NCBI RefSeq assembly: GCF_000725345.1
Contig: NZ_CP008852.1
Location: 2,633,693 to 2,697,692, forward strand
Reading direction: 5' to 3'
Source: Pelosinus sp. UFO1
GTDB lineage: Bacteria; Bacillota; Negativicutes; DSM-13327
DNA length: 64,000 bases
The notes below the pieces were generated by a model, which was not told where the DNA came from, made no database searches, and saw only the letters and a list, made by a program, of their open reading frames with translations. Shown here in pieces: positions 1 through 9,950 of this stretch; the stretch's first letter is position 1; every line of letters begins with the position of its first letter. Both the position numbers and the translations under genes were made by a program.

Positions 1-173
1 TCATTTGAAAGTATTATACATCATTCATTTATTTCAACATAAATACCAATTTCCCTTTTTTTATTCTAATAAAAAGACTTATATCCTAATAAAATATTTC
101 AAAGGTCCCAATTATCGTAAACTAGAACAAATTTATACATTTTTTTACAAATAAAGACTTGAAATATCAACCT

Positions 174-213
174 AAAAAAATTTTGCCGCTCTTATGAGCG
201 GCAAATTTTTTTT
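174..213 (-). terminator. Rho-independent terminator after sbp
   Basis: A 7-bp GC-rich stem (GCCGCTC at 185-191, GAGCGGC at 196-202) with a 4-nt loop is flanked by A and T runs on both sides, so it can work in either direction. It lies just beyond the stop codon of the minus-strand sbp gene and probably closes the dcw transcription unit. The remaining sequence from 1 to 173 is AT-rich and I see no gene in it. Confidence 0.85.
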
Positions 214-218
214 ATATA

Positions 219-548
219 TTATTTTCTTAAAAAATAACGACGAATAATTGCCAGATTTTGAAATATACGCAACCCAAATGCTAATAATGCTACATAGTAT
301 AAATCAATACCCAAGCGTTCTCCAATGTAAACTAAGCCTGCTGCCATTAACGCATTTGTGAAGAAGCCAGTAATAAACACTGTATTATCAAACTTCTCCT
401 CAGCACCAGCTCTAAGACCACCAAATACTGAATCCAGAGAAGCTAGTAGTGCAACTGACATAAATTTAGCATACTCGACGGGTATGGTTAATGGAAAAAA
501 GGCCCCAATAATAATCCCAACAATAAGTCCAATTAACGGTAAAGCCAT
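219..548 (-). CDS. sbp: Small basic family protein (DUF1290, Sbp)
   Basis: This 109-residue membrane protein has about three hydrophobic segments (near residues 3-20, 28-42 and 57-95) and a basic C-terminus ending RRYFLRK. It matches the DUF1290 small basic protein that follows the YlxW/YlxX (DUF881) genes at the end of the Bacillus division cluster. Its start ATG overlaps the stop of the upstream DUF881 gene by one base, so the two are translationally coupled. The biochemical role is unknown; the context suggests cell division or envelope work. Confidence 0.85.
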   Translation of the reverse strand: MALPLIGLIVGIIIGAFFPLTIPVEYAKFMSVALLASLDSVFGGLRAGAEEKFDNTVFITGFFTNALMAAGLVYIGERLGIDLYYVALLAFGLRIFQNLAIIRRYFLRK

Positions 549-1240
549 TACTTTCCACCTTCCTTTACCGGTTTAGCATATTCAAAACGAAAGGCACCTT
601 TATATGCTGGTATTTGTACCATATCCTGTTTTTTAACACTTACCGAAATGCCCCAGAACTGTAATGTTTCTATTACTCCGCCCCTCATTTTAAGAGAATT
701 TTCTAGGGTTTGTGGTTCACCAATTACTAATATCTCATATGGTGGTGAATAGCGTGTGTTATTCACTGATAAGGTTGGCCCAGCGCATCGTATTTCTGAA
801 GTAGCAATCAATCTTTGTCCATTAATAGAAATAGCCTCAGCACCAGCTGCCCATAGTTCGTTAATTACTTTAAGCATATCTTCATCATGAATTAAATATA
901 AGTTCGGATTTTCCCCTGGTTTTGATAATCTTTTACTATCATCGATGGTTATGACAAGGCCTGTACCAGAAACCGCAACCACACCAGCACCCATTTTAAT
1001 ATTCTCAACTTCTTTTGTTACCGATCCTACTTCTGTCGCTTGACGCAATTCATGAACCTGCTTGAGTAGTATATCACGTTCCTTTTCAGTCTGGCTTAAG
1101 CGTTGCGATAAGTCTTCAATACGCTGAAAAGGAATACTTGATCGAATATCCTGTGTCGTGCGAAATTGTACTGCTAGCATGAATCCCAGCACTACACAAA
1201 CAAAAGCAATAGCAGCCTGTCCCTGTTTAAGATGTAGCAA
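548..1240 (-). CDS. DUF881 (YlxW/YlxX-like) division-cluster protein
   Basis: This 230-residue protein has one N-terminal membrane anchor (about residues 8-26), a short coiled coil (about 40-68) and a DUF881 domain. The order TM, coiled coil, globular domain on the outer face is usual for the family. The start is TTG, preceded by a GGAG ribosome binding site about 8 nt upstream. It sits between ftsQ and sbp, as in Bacillus (divIB, ylxW, ylxX, sbp), but only one DUF881 gene is present here. The function is not known in detail. Confidence 0.8.
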   Translation of the reverse strand: MLHLKQGQAAIAFVCVVLGFMLAVQFRTTQDIRSSIPFQRIEDLSQRLSQTEKERDILLKQVHELRQATEVGSVTKEVENIKMGAGVVAVSGTGLVITIDDSKRLSKPGENPNLYLIHDEDMLKVINELWAAGAEAISINGQRLIATSEIRCAGPTLSVNNTRYSPPYEILVIGEPQTLENSLKMRGGVIETLQFWGISVSVKKQDMVQIPAYKGAFRFEYAKPVKEGGK

Positions 1241-1277
1241 CTTTTTTCTCCTTTCACTAAAACCACATTTTTTTAAA

Positions 1278-2039
1278 TTAATTTAACTGTTTTATCTTAA
1301 TAAACGGTGAAGCATACGTAAGATCAAGATATTCTACCATCATTTTTTTATTACCAATCTCATACAATATATCATTAGTTAGCTTTGCCTTATCAGACAA
1401 TCTATCACTACTCCCTAAACGAATATGCACTGATGAAATCGTATATGCATTGATTTGCTCTGGGGATGTAGCATTAACTTCAGAAATCTGATTTAAAACA
1501 TCTTCATTTAGTAGCGATAAATAATACAAAATACTCTTAATTTCTGGATTTTCAATTTTATCACCTACATATTCATCATCCAATCGAATTCCCGTAATAA
1601 TTGGCACATTCATCTTTTTGATATTTTTAACTACTGCCAGAACAACCCCCTGCTGATCTAATTCTAAAAAACCATAACTACCAGCAACATATGCCGTAGG
1701 CTTGCGTTCTTTTATGCTAATAACAATAGTAGCTGGAAATTTTCTTGATACATCAACTTCTGAAATCCTCAAATCGTGAAGCAAACGGGTTCTTATATCC
1801 GCAGCATTTAAATTAAAGATATTTAATTTCTCAGGTATCTCTGCTATCTGATATACATCTTCTACTGTTACATAGTGATTGCCTTCCACCACCACTGCCC
1901 CCACTGTAAAATAAGATGATTTGATAAATAACAGTCCTGCAATTAGGATAACTAGGACTAAAATAAGTCCAACAAACCTTTGACCCAGTATTGATCCTTT
2001 ATCTTTTGACATATACTGCAATGGTTCTTGTTCTCTCAT
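1278..2039 (-). CDS. ftsQ: Cell division protein FtsQ/DivIB
   Basis: This 253-residue bitopic membrane protein belongs to the divisome subcomplex with FtsL and FtsB/DivIC. It has a short cytoplasmic N-terminus, one membrane segment (about residues 20-40) and then a POTRA domain (begins near YFTVGAVVVEGN) and an FtsQ-type beta domain. An upstream in-frame start at 2072 would add 11 residues, but the ATG at 2039 has AGGAG with 7-nt spacing, so I prefer it. It follows ddl after a 219-bp spacer in which I see no gene. Confidence 0.88.
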   Translation of the reverse strand: MREQEPLQYMSKDKGSILGQRFVGLILVLVILIAGLLFIKSSYFTVGAVVVEGNHYVTVEDVYQIAEIPEKLNIFNLNAADIRTRLLHDLRISEVDVSRKFPATIVISIKERKPTAYVAGSYGFLELDQQGVVLAVVKNIKKMNVPIITGIRLDDEYVGDKIENPEIKSILYYLSLLNEDVLNQISEVNATSPEQINAYTISSVHIRLGSSDRLSDKAKLTNDILYEIGNKKMMVEYLDLTYASPFIKIKQLN

Positions 2040-2258
2040 TTCATCGCTCCTTGGACAGGTTGATATATACAATTATAAAGATAATCATACAACAATTCTA
2101 GTCCATAATGCAATATAAAAAGTAGACAGCATATTATATTTTGCCTAATAATTTCCTTTACAGGTCACTGTGAAGCTAGTGTAGCATCATAGTAACTGTT
2201 AATTATTAGATCCCATACAAACACTGTCTATATAACTCTATTCTTTTAAAATACTACT

Positions 2259-3191
2259 CTACTTGTTCGTTACCATGCACAACAATCGCTCACATAATGC
2301 GGGGAATGTTATTCCTGCTGCTGCTGCTGCTTTTGGAACTAAGCTGGTAGCTGTCATTCCAGGTATTGTATTTACTTCTAACACATAAGGCCTATCATTA
2401 CTATCAAGCATAATATCAACCCTTGCAATACCACTACATCCTAATATAAGAAAAGCCTCAATTGCTATTTTTTGTACAAGAGTAGAAGTTGCTTTATTCA
2501 GCTCAGCTGGTACAATGTACTCTGTTGCACCACTTGTATATTTAGAATGGTAATCATAACGACCTGAATGAGGTACAATTTCAATAATAGGTAACGCCTC
2601 TGGTTCCTTGTTTCCCCAAACAGCAACCGTTAGTTCTCTACCTTTTACAAATTCTTCAATTAAAATAGTATCACTATATTTGAAAGCTTGTTGAACAGCT
2701 TCTAATAAATCGCCATTTTTCTCAACAATAACGACACCAATACTAGATCCTTGTGATGATGATTTTACAACAACTGGAATACTAAATTCCGTTACAATTT
2801 CCGCGACTAAATCTCGGTCCATATCAGCCTTTGTAAATAAAAGAGAGCGTGGGGTTGGGATGTCTGCAGATAAAAACATTCTTTTAGATATCCCTTTATC
2901 CATAGCCATTGCACTAGATAACACACCTGATCCAGTATAAGGAATTCCTAAAAGTTCCAATGCCCCCTGCAATATTCCATCTTCACCATATTGACCATGA
3001 ATCGCATTAAATACAACCTCAATCCCTTCCTCAGTTAATTGCTCTACAAATCGAGTTGGTTCAAGATCAATACCTACTGCATTATAGTTTGACTCTTTAA
3101 GTGCAGCTAAAATTGCTTTACCAGTGTTTAAAGAAACCTCTCTTTCAGCGGATGGCCCTCCCATTACCACTGCAATTTTCTTATCTTTCAT
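2259..3191 (-). CDS. ddl: D-alanine--D-alanine ligase
   Basis: This cytoplasmic ATP-grasp enzyme joins two D-alanines to give the dipeptide that MurF adds to the peptidoglycan precursor. At 310 residues it is full length. The N-terminal GGPSAEREVSLNTG motif and the C-terminal EVNTIPGMT metal/substrate motif are both present, as is the ATP-grasp lysine/serine loop (VVVKSSSQGSSIGV). It lies 11 nt downstream of murA, so the two are probably cotranscribed. No catalytic residue appears to be missing. Confidence 0.95.
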   Translation of the reverse strand: MKDKKIAVVMGGPSAEREVSLNTGKAILAALKESNYNAVGIDLEPTRFVEQLTEEGIEVVFNAIHGQYGEDGILQGALELLGIPYTGSGVLSSAMAMDKGISKRMFLSADIPTPRSLLFTKADMDRDLVAEIVTEFSIPVVVKSSSQGSSIGVVIVEKNGDLLEAVQQAFKYSDTILIEEFVKGRELTVAVWGNKEPEALPIIEIVPHSGRYDYHSKYTSGATEYIVPAELNKATSTLVQKIAIEAFLILGCSGIARVDIMLDSNDRPYVLEVNTIPGMTATSLVPKAAAAAGITFPALCERLLCMVTNK

Positions 3192-3202
3192 ATTGCGTCC
3201 CC

Positions 3203-4456
3203 CTAGTCCTTTTTATGCCGTGAGATATTAGCCCCCAAGCTTCTTAGCTTTTCCTCTAATGCTTCATATCCTCGATCGATATGATAGACATTCTCTATTT
3301 CAGAAGTTCCTTCAGCAGCCAAAGCGGCAAGAACTAATGCTCCACCAGCCCTTAGATCATGTGCTGCAACAATGGCGCCTGTCAATTTTGGTATACCGCG
3401 TATTATGGCAGTACGACCTTCCACTTTAATCTTGGCTCCCATACGAATCAATTCATCTACGTGTTTAAATCGATTTTCAAAAATAGTTTCCGTTATAATA
3501 CTCGTGCCTTTGCCATTGGTGACCAAGGAAAGCATTGGCGCTTGCAAATCCGTAGGAAACCCAGGGTATGGCAATGTTTTTATATCAACACCACGCAGAT
3601 CTCCACCCTGCACACGAATATAATTTTTCCCAGTAGTAATTTGCACACCCATTTCTTTTAGTTTATCCGTCACTGAAAATAAATGCTCTGATAAGATATT
3701 TTCTACCATCACATCGCCACGAGTGATGGCTCCTGCTACAAGGAAAGTGCCAGCCTGGATACGATCAGACATTACAATGTGCTCAGTAGCAGTAAGTTTA
3801 TTCGTACCATCAATTCTAATAATATCAGAGCCAGCGCCCATTACTTTTGCGCCCATTTTATTAAGAAACACTTGCAAGTCATAGATCTCAGGTTCACGGG
3901 CAGCATTTCGTATAATCGTTGATCCTTTTGCTAGTACTGCAGCCATCATCGCATTTTCAGTGGCTCCTACACTAGGATAGTCAAAATTAATTTCACCGCC
4001 TGTTAAACAATTGGTTTGCGCCTCAATAAAGCCAAATCCTTCTTTAACATCGGCACCAATTTTTTCTAAAGCCTTAATATGCAAATCAATGGGTCGTGGC
4101 CCAATTGCACAGCCACCAGGGTATGACATTCTTACTTTGTGAAATCTGCCTAACATTGGTCCCATTAGAAAGACGGATGCACGCATCTCTCTCATTAAAT
4201 GTTCTGGAATTTCCGTATCTTGTATAGTAGTTGTATCAATTACTAATGTATTCTTTTCTCTAGTAATCTTCGCACCTAGTAATGCTAAGATGTCCTGCAT
4301 GACGTTAATATCCCGTAAATAGGGAACGTCATGAATAATACTTATTCCGGAACATAAAAGTGTTGCTGCCATAATTGGTAATATGGCATTTTTAGCTCCA
4401 CTCATTCTAATTGTTCCATTTAATTGTACCTCTCCCTTGACGATAAATTTCTCCAT
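3203..4456 (-). CDS. murA: UDP-N-acetylglucosamine 1-carboxyvinyltransferase MurA
   Basis: MurA transfers enolpyruvate from PEP to UDP-GlcNAc, the first committed step of peptidoglycan synthesis in the cytoplasm. The 417 residues contain the N-terminal KNAILP motif with its catalytic lysine (about residue 22) and the fosfomycin-target cysteine in GGCAIGPRPIDLH (near residue 116), so the enzyme should be fosfomycin-sensitive type. The start has GGAGGGG upstream. It occupies the position after murC where murB lies in many dcw clusters. Confidence 0.95.
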   Translation of the reverse strand: MEKFIVKGEVQLNGTIRMSGAKNAILPIMAATLLCSGISIIHDVPYLRDINVMQDILALLGAKITREKNTLVIDTTTIQDTEIPEHLMREMRASVFLMGPMLGRFHKVRMSYPGGCAIGPRPIDLHIKALEKIGADVKEGFGFIEAQTNCLTGGEINFDYPSVGATENAMMAAVLAKGSTIIRNAAREPEIYDLQVFLNKMGAKVMGAGSDIIRIDGTNKLTATEHIVMSDRIQAGTFLVAGAITRGDVMVENILSEHLFSVTDKLKEMGVQITTGKNYIRVQGGDLRGVDIKTLPYPGFPTDLQAPMLSLVTNGKGTSIITETIFENRFKHVDELIRMGAKIKVEGRTAIIRGIPKLTGAIVAAHDLRAGGALVLAALAAEGTSEIENVYHIDRGYEALEEKLRSLGANISRHKKD

Positions 4457-4756
4457 CGCCTACCCCTCCTAGAAAAGTACAATCACCCTATATAACATTG
4501 AAAATTAGATATGTCTAAGCCTCAGCAAGACATAACTCTTAGTTATGTAAAAGTTATCAACTTATTTACATAAATTTATATAGTTTATACATCATAGAAT
4601 CTGTCTCAAAATACCCATTTATCTTTACCATATATTTTTATTCAAAAGTAGCTCATACCTAACCTTTGGGCATGATAACACAGTCTTGTCTTACTAAAAA
4701 TGTATATTTTTGTACTCTACAATAGAGAGAATCCTCTTAAGCCATTAAACCTGCTT
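4457..4756. other. 300-bp intergenic spacer between murC and murA
   Basis: This AT-rich spacer interrupts an otherwise tightly packed cluster. No ORF of convincing coding character and no murB remnant are visible. It contains the short palindrome listed separately and the murA ribosome binding site at its end. I could not assign a confident promoter. Confidence 0.6.
4530..4548. repeat. Short perfect palindrome (operator-like) upstream of murA
   Basis: ACATAACT and AGTTATGT form 8-bp arms around a 3-nt centre about 75-90 bp upstream of the murA start. It lacks a U-run, so it is not a terminator. A dimeric repressor site is possible, but this is only an inference from symmetry. Confidence 0.35.
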
Positions 4757-6136
4757 TTACTGTTCTTGAACTAAATTTTCTATTAGTTCTTCTCCTACAC
4801 GATAAACATTTCCAGCACCCATAGTTATAACTAAATCACCAGGTTCAACAATTTCTTTGAGATACCTAGCTATCTTATCTTTATCTGCGATATAGATTAC
4901 TTTCTTGCCTGTTTGGTTCTCAACCTCCTCTTTCAAAACCTCACCAGTAATTCCTGGAATCGGGGTTTCGCCAGCTGCATAGATATCAGTAAGTACTAGT
5001 ATATCACTAGAGCTAAAGGCACTACCAAACTCATTTCGTAAGAAAGCAGTACGTGAATAACGGTGAGGCTGAAATACGCAAATCAACCTCTTCGGCTCAG
5101 TCTGACGCGCTGCCAACAAAGTAGTGGTTATTTCTGTAGGATGATGTGCATAATCATCTATAATCCAAACTCCATTAATTCTTGCCTTCGTTTGAAAACG
5201 ACGCTTAGCTCCTTGAAAATAGGACAATCCTTCAACAATTTGTTCAAAGGTTAGGCCAACACGTAAACCAACAACAATTGCAGCTAAAGAATTAGATACG
5301 TTATGCTTACCGGGAACATTAATTTTTATATTACCGAGTAACTTATCTTCATGATAGACGTCGTATGTTGTCACTGCTCCCTGGGTCCTAAGGTTACGTG
5401 CCATATATTGGGCTTCATGATCAATCGCATAAGAGATATAAGGCCGATCTACATCATTGACTAATCCACGGATATGTGCGTTATCAAAGCACAAAATACC
5501 AAGTCCTGTATCAGATGGTAAATTACGCAAGAACTTCTTAAACGTATGTAAAACATTATCCATCGTTTTGTAATAATCCATATGATCATTTTCAATATTT
5601 GTAACTACAGCAATATGAGGTGAAAACTTTAAGAAAGAGCCATCACTCTCGTCAGCTTCGGCTACTAAATATTCTCCCAGCCCTAACTTTGCGTTGCCAT
5701 TTAAGTAATCTACTTCACCACCAATAATCACTGTAGGATCCACCCCAGCATGCTCAAGCATAACAGCAATCATAGACGTAGTCGTTGTTTTACCATGGGC
5801 ACCAGCAACAGCAATCCCCTTGTATTGTAGCATTAAATAGGCAACGATATCTGCCCGATGAAAAATAGGAATCTTTTTTTCTCGTGCCAACTTAACTTCA
5901 GGGTTGGTCTCTGGAATAGCTGTTGAAACTACGATAGCTTGGGTATCACAGAGATTTTCACCACTATGCCCTAAAAATACACGAGCCCCCATGCTTTCTA
6001 ATTTATTTGTTGTTTCCGTTTTAGTAAGATCAGATCCGGAAACACTATACCCCATTTCTAACAAAACTTTGGCAATTGCGCTCATACCAGCGCCACCAAT
6101 ACCAACAAAATGAATTTTTTTTATGTCCTTTAGCAA
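4757..6136 (-). CDS. murC: UDP-N-acetylmuramate--L-alanine ligase MurC
   Basis: MurC adds L-alanine to UDP-MurNAc using ATP. The 459-residue protein shows the Rossmann-like N-terminal motif HFVGIGGAGMSAIA, the P-loop GAHGKTTTTSM (about 111-121), the EADESDGSF motif and the C-terminal DDYAHHPTE signature, in the usual Mur ligase order. The start is TTG with GGGGAG about 8 nt upstream. It follows murG after 98 bp. Confidence 0.95.
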   Translation of the reverse strand: MLKDIKKIHFVGIGGAGMSAIAKVLLEMGYSVSGSDLTKTETTNKLESMGARVFLGHSGENLCDTQAIVVSTAIPETNPEVKLAREKKIPIFHRADIVAYLMLQYKGIAVAGAHGKTTTTSMIAVMLEHAGVDPTVIIGGEVDYLNGNAKLGLGEYLVAEADESDGSFLKFSPHIAVVTNIENDHMDYYKTMDNVLHTFKKFLRNLPSDTGLGILCFDNAHIRGLVNDVDRPYISYAIDHEAQYMARNLRTQGAVTTYDVYHEDKLLGNIKINVPGKHNVSNSLAAIVVGLRVGLTFEQIVEGLSYFQGAKRRFQTKARINGVWIIDDYAHHPTEITTTLLAARQTEPKRLICVFQPHRYSRTAFLRNEFGSAFSSSDILVLTDIYAAGETPIPGITGEVLKEEVENQTGKKVIYIADKDKIARYLKEIVEPGDLVITMGAGNVYRVGEELIENLVQEQ

Positions 6137-6234
6137 AAAACTTTCTCCCCTTTCTTGGGCACCCTATCTACCTACCAGCTCTTATGCGTGTTTTATTGTA
6201 TGCAGATACTAACGAGGGTGTTACAGCTTACTAT

Positions 6235-7350
6235 TTAATGTCGTTTAATAAGACTAAGAGCCATATTAGCAATACTTTCGGCAGCCTCTGGACGGCCTAT
6301 CTTTTTGCTGGCAATCGCCATAGTCTCTAACCTTTCTGGACTGTTTACTACATCATTAATACTTTTAATTAACAAGTCACCATTTAATTCTGTATCACGA
6401 ATAAGAATAGCAGCCCCCTGCTGCTCCATAACCCTAGCATTAAATTCTTGATGATTTTCAGCAGCATATGGATAAGGAATTAATATAGATGGGATCCCTC
6501 TAGACGTTAATTCTGCTAACCCAATGGCACCTGCTCGAAAAATTGCAAGATCCGCTGCTGCTAATGCTTGCGGCATATTGTATAAATATGGTTTGATGAT
6601 ACTATTTCCAGCTGTTGTTGTATCTATACCACATTGGCTAAGATTTCTAACTATGCCATTATACTCGCTTTGCCCGGTAACATGCAAGAGTTGTATCTCT
6701 TTGCTGTCGGCAAAATATTGATGTACTTGCAGCATAGCTTGGTTTATGCTGCGGGCCCCTCTACTACCGCCAGATATTAAAATAGTCCGCTTAGTTTTAT
6801 CAAGACCAAGAGCAACTATACTTTCCTCACGTTTAAACCGCATCACTTCATCACGTATAGGATTACCGCTAAAAAATGTCTTATTAGGATTAGGAAAATA
6901 ATTTTTCGCCTCTGCGTACCCTAAAGCAATCTTATCTACAAAGCGAGATAAAATTTTATTGGTGATTCCTGGAATTACATTTTGTTCTTGAATCATTGTA
7001 GGAATTCCCATTAGGCTTGCTGCCAACAAAACAGGTCCACAAACATAACCTCCAGTTCCAATAACCAGATCAGGCTTAAAATTCTGAATGATTTTTCGCG
7101 ACTGCCAGACACTCCCTATCGTTTTCATGATTGTCTGTATATTTTTTACCGACAGGCGCCGTTCAAACCCCGCTACATTAATAAACTGAATCTCCAATCC
7201 CTCTTTTGGTATAATGTCAGCTTCCAGCCCATGCTCTGTACCAATAAATAGTACCTCAGAAAAATTCACCTTCTCTTTAATCGCTTTTATTATAGTAATA
7301 GCGGGGTAGATGTGACCACCTGTTCCCCCGCCAGACACAATAATTCGCAT
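6235..7350 (-). CDS. murG: Undecaprenyldiphospho-muramoylpentapeptide beta-N-acetylglucosaminyltransferase MurG
   Basis: MurG converts lipid I to lipid II on the cytoplasmic membrane face. This 371-residue GT-B enzyme begins with the GGTGGHIYPA glycine-rich motif and has a second glycine loop (ISGGSRGARSIN) and a C-terminal UDP-GlcNAc site region (FRAGAIGLAEL, then PYPYAAENHQEFNA). The length and motifs are typical. It lies in the usual order between ftsW and murC. Confidence 0.95.
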   Translation of the reverse strand: MRIIVSGGGTGGHIYPAITIIKAIKEKVNFSEVLFIGTEHGLEADIIPKEGLEIQFINVAGFERRLSVKNIQTIMKTIGSVWQSRKIIQNFKPDLVIGTGGYVCGPVLLAASLMGIPTMIQEQNVIPGITNKILSRFVDKIALGYAEAKNYFPNPNKTFFSGNPIRDEVMRFKREESIVALGLDKTKRTILISGGSRGARSINQAMLQVHQYFADSKEIQLLHVTGQSEYNGIVRNLSQCGIDTTTAGNSIIKPYLYNMPQALAAADLAIFRAGAIGLAELTSRGIPSILIPYPYAAENHQEFNARVMEQQGAAILIRDTELNGDLLIKSINDVVNSPERLETMAIASKKIGRPEAAESIANMALSLIKRH

Positions 7351-7440
7351 ACTTTACTTGCCCCCTTAAGTCAGAAGAATTTAATTTGGGATTGGCTCTA
7401 GAGTAATTCGGCGGGCTGCCTTACATTACCCTCCACTATT

Positions 7441-8544
7441 TTACTTGTTCTGTACGTATCTTGATATATTAAGCAATATCCCTACCCCAATAAGTGTAAA
7501 AATTAATGCTGAACCGCCAAAACTAATAAATGGCAATGGAATGCCTGTAACTGGCATCGAAGCAGTAACTACTGAGATATTCATAAGCGCTTGCATAACA
7601 ATCATAGTTGTTAAGCCTGTTGCTAGCATGCTACCATAAATATCAGGTGCAGAAATGGCTATCTTAAATCCACGCCATGCAAACAAAAAGAATAATAATA
7701 TTACCGTTATTGTACCAATGAAACCCAACTCTTCACCAAGAATTGCAAAAATAAAATCAGTATGAGGCTCAGGTAAATATAGAAATTTTTCACGGCTACG
7801 TCCAAGTCCTACTCCAAATAAACCACCCGAACCCAAAGCATATAGGGATTGAATAATATGATACCCTGTATTTAATGGGTCAGACCATGGATCACTAAAA
7901 GCTAATAGTCTCTTGAGACGATAAGGCTCGAGAATTATAGCAGCAATAATACCAACAACACCAACACTACCTAATGACCCCAAGTGAGATAACTTTGCCC
8001 CTGCAGTAAATAACAACACAAAAATTGTCCCACCGATTGCCAGCGCAGTTCCAAGATCAGGTTCTTTTAGTATTAAGCCAAATACTACCAACAATATAAG
8101 TAGCTGAGGAACAAGCCCTTTTAAAAATGTAGTTATCTTCTCTTGGTTCCTTGCTAAACTAGCCGAAGAAAATAACACCATACTTAATTTTGCAATTTCA
8201 GATGGCTGTAAATATAATGAGCCAAATCCAAGCCATCTACGAGCTCCATTTACGACTTTTCCTAGTCCAGGTATTAACACTAAGATTAAAAGAATGAGTG
8301 TGAATATTAATATTGGTGTAGCTAATTTACGCCACACATGATAATCCATATTCAATGTTAATAGCATAGCTATTACACCAAGTGTAACCCAAATGATTTG
8401 GCGCTTTAAAAAATAATAACTATCATTAAAATTAACGTAGGCTGAGACTGCGCTCGAACTATAAACCATTACAACACCAAAAATCAATAATGCAATAACA
8501 GCAAAAAACAGAACAAAATCTGGCGACTTAGGTCTTACCGCCAA
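7441..8544 (-). CDS. ftsW: Peptidoglycan polymerase FtsW (SEDS family)
   Basis: This 367-residue SEDS protein, predicted with about ten membrane segments, polymerises lipid II into glycan strands together with the class B PBP encoded upstream. Diagnostic stretches include KEPDLGTALAIGG, which carries the catalytic aspartate region, the EPHTDFIFAILGEELGF motif and the C-terminal GIPLPFISFGGSALI motif. It starts at TTG with AGGGGAG about 6 nt away. SpoVE is a close relative; in this location FtsW is the likelier label. Confidence 0.92.
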   Translation of the reverse strand: MAVRPKSPDFVLFFAVIALLIFGVVMVYSSSAVSAYVNFNDSYYFLKRQIIWVTLGVIAMLLTLNMDYHVWRKLATPILIFTLILLILVLIPGLGKVVNGARRWLGFGSLYLQPSEIAKLSMVLFSSASLARNQEKITTFLKGLVPQLLILLVVFGLILKEPDLGTALAIGGTIFVLLFTAGAKLSHLGSLGSVGVVGIIAAIILEPYRLKRLLAFSDPWSDPLNTGYHIIQSLYALGSGGLFGVGLGRSREKFLYLPEPHTDFIFAILGEELGFIGTITVILLFFLFAWRGFKIAISAPDIYGSMLATGLTTMIVMQALMNISVVTASMPVTGIPLPFISFGGSALIFTLIGVGILLNISRYVQNK

Positions 8545-8594
8545 AAGAGCTCCCCTCCTAACGTAAAATGCTATTGATATCTAGCCACTCGAAC

Positions 8595-9950
8595 TTACAA
8601 TTCATAAACTAATTTCTTAAATAATTTGCCACGTTCTTCATAACTAGCAAACATATCATAACTAGCGCATGCTGGAGAAAGCAAAACAACTTGTGGTTTT
8701 TTGGCAATTTGCTGTGCTAATTGTACAGCAGCAGCTAAACTAGTCACACTGTGGATTTGATTAACCCCTTGTGCAATAGCTGCCACTTCAAACCTTTCTT
8801 TAGCTTCACCCAACAAAATCAAATGATCCACTTTTTCCTTTATTAATTGCATAAAAACAGTTAAGTCCGTATTTTTATCCCGTCCCCCAGCAATTAATAT
8901 AATGTTTTTATCAAAAGCCTCTAACGCTTTAATAGATGACTCAGGATTCGTAGCTTTAGAATCATTATAATAAGTAACACCATTTATCGTAGATACCATT
9001 TCAATACGATGCTCTACCCCAGTAAAATTAATTAAAGTTTTTACCATCGCAGATAAGGAAACTCCTGCAAAAAAAGCAACACCACAGGCGGCTAGTACAT
9101 TTTCAATATTATGTCCACCTCTTAGCTGTATTTTGCTAACAGGAACTACTGCATAAGTCTTCCCTTGCCACTTCATAATGATCATGCCATCTTTAACAAA
9201 GATCCCAGTCGTTAATTCTGCCTGTCGACTAAAGAAGAATACTTTGGAAGGTACTTTACTAGCCATTTCTCTTACAGTCAGATCATCATAATTTAAAACG
9301 ATATAATCATCACTTGTTTGATTTGCGAAAATCCGTTCTTTCATGGCGATATAATTCTCCATCGAATGATGCCGATCAAGGTGATCAGGAGTAATGTTTA
9401 AGATAGCAGCCACCCGAGGTCTAAAGTCAATACTTCCTTCTAGTTGAAAACTTGAAATTTCGGCTACTACAATACCTTTTTCACCGACTTCTGCTACTTC
9501 TTGCGATAGAGCCAGACCGATATTCCCGCCAACTACCACATTTCGATCTGTTGTTTTCACCATTTCACCAATCAATGTGGTAGTAGTCGTCTTACCATTG
9601 GTACCAGTAACAGCCAAAATTGGAGCAGGACATAATTGATATGCTACTTCAATTTCACTCATAACTTTTATATTTCTACTTTTAGCATTATTAATTAATG
9701 GAATATTAATTGATATCCCTGGTGAGACTACCACCCAGTCTACACCTTCTAATAACCCTTCATCTTGCCTACCTAAAGCTAGTGTTACACCACTTTCATG
9801 TATAGCCGAAAAATCCTTATTTTTTAGTAATTCTTGCGGTTTTGAATCACTTAACGTTACCTGTGCGCCACGATTCTGTAATACACAAGCAACGGATATA
9901 CCACTAATACCAGCACCAAGAACCAGGACTTTTTTTTCAATAAAATCCAC
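8595..9950 (-). CDS. murD: UDP-N-acetylmuramoylalanine--D-glutamate ligase MurD
   Basis: MurD adds D-glutamate to UDP-MurNAc-L-Ala. The 451-residue protein has an N-terminal Rossmann domain (VLGAGISGISVA), the ATP-binding GTNGKTTTTTL motif (about 115-125), the middle-domain motif ITPDHLDRHHSM and the C-terminal SKATNPES motif. The start is GTG immediately after the mraY stop codon, with the ribosome binding site inside the end of mraY, which implies translational coupling. Confidence 0.95.
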   Translation of the reverse strand: MDFIEKKVLVLGAGISGISVACVLQNRGAQVTLSDSKPQELLKNKDFSAIHESGVTLALGRQDEGLLEGVDWVVVSPGISINIPLINNAKSRNIKVMSEIEVAYQLCPAPILAVTGTNGKTTTTTLIGEMVKTTDRNVVVGGNIGLALSQEVAEVGEKGIVVAEISSFQLEGSIDFRPRVAAILNITPDHLDRHHSMENYIAMKERIFANQTSDDYIVLNYDDLTVREMASKVPSKVFFFSRQAELTTGIFVKDGMIIMKWQGKTYAVVPVSKIQLRGGHNIENVLAACGVAFFAGVSLSAMVKTLINFTGVEHRIEMVSTINGVTYYNDSKATNPESSIKALEAFDKNIILIAGGRDKNTDLTVFMQLIKEKVDHLILLGEAKERFEVAAIAQGVNQIHSVTSLAAAVQLAQQIAKKPQVVLLSPACASYDMFASYEERGKLFKKLVYEL

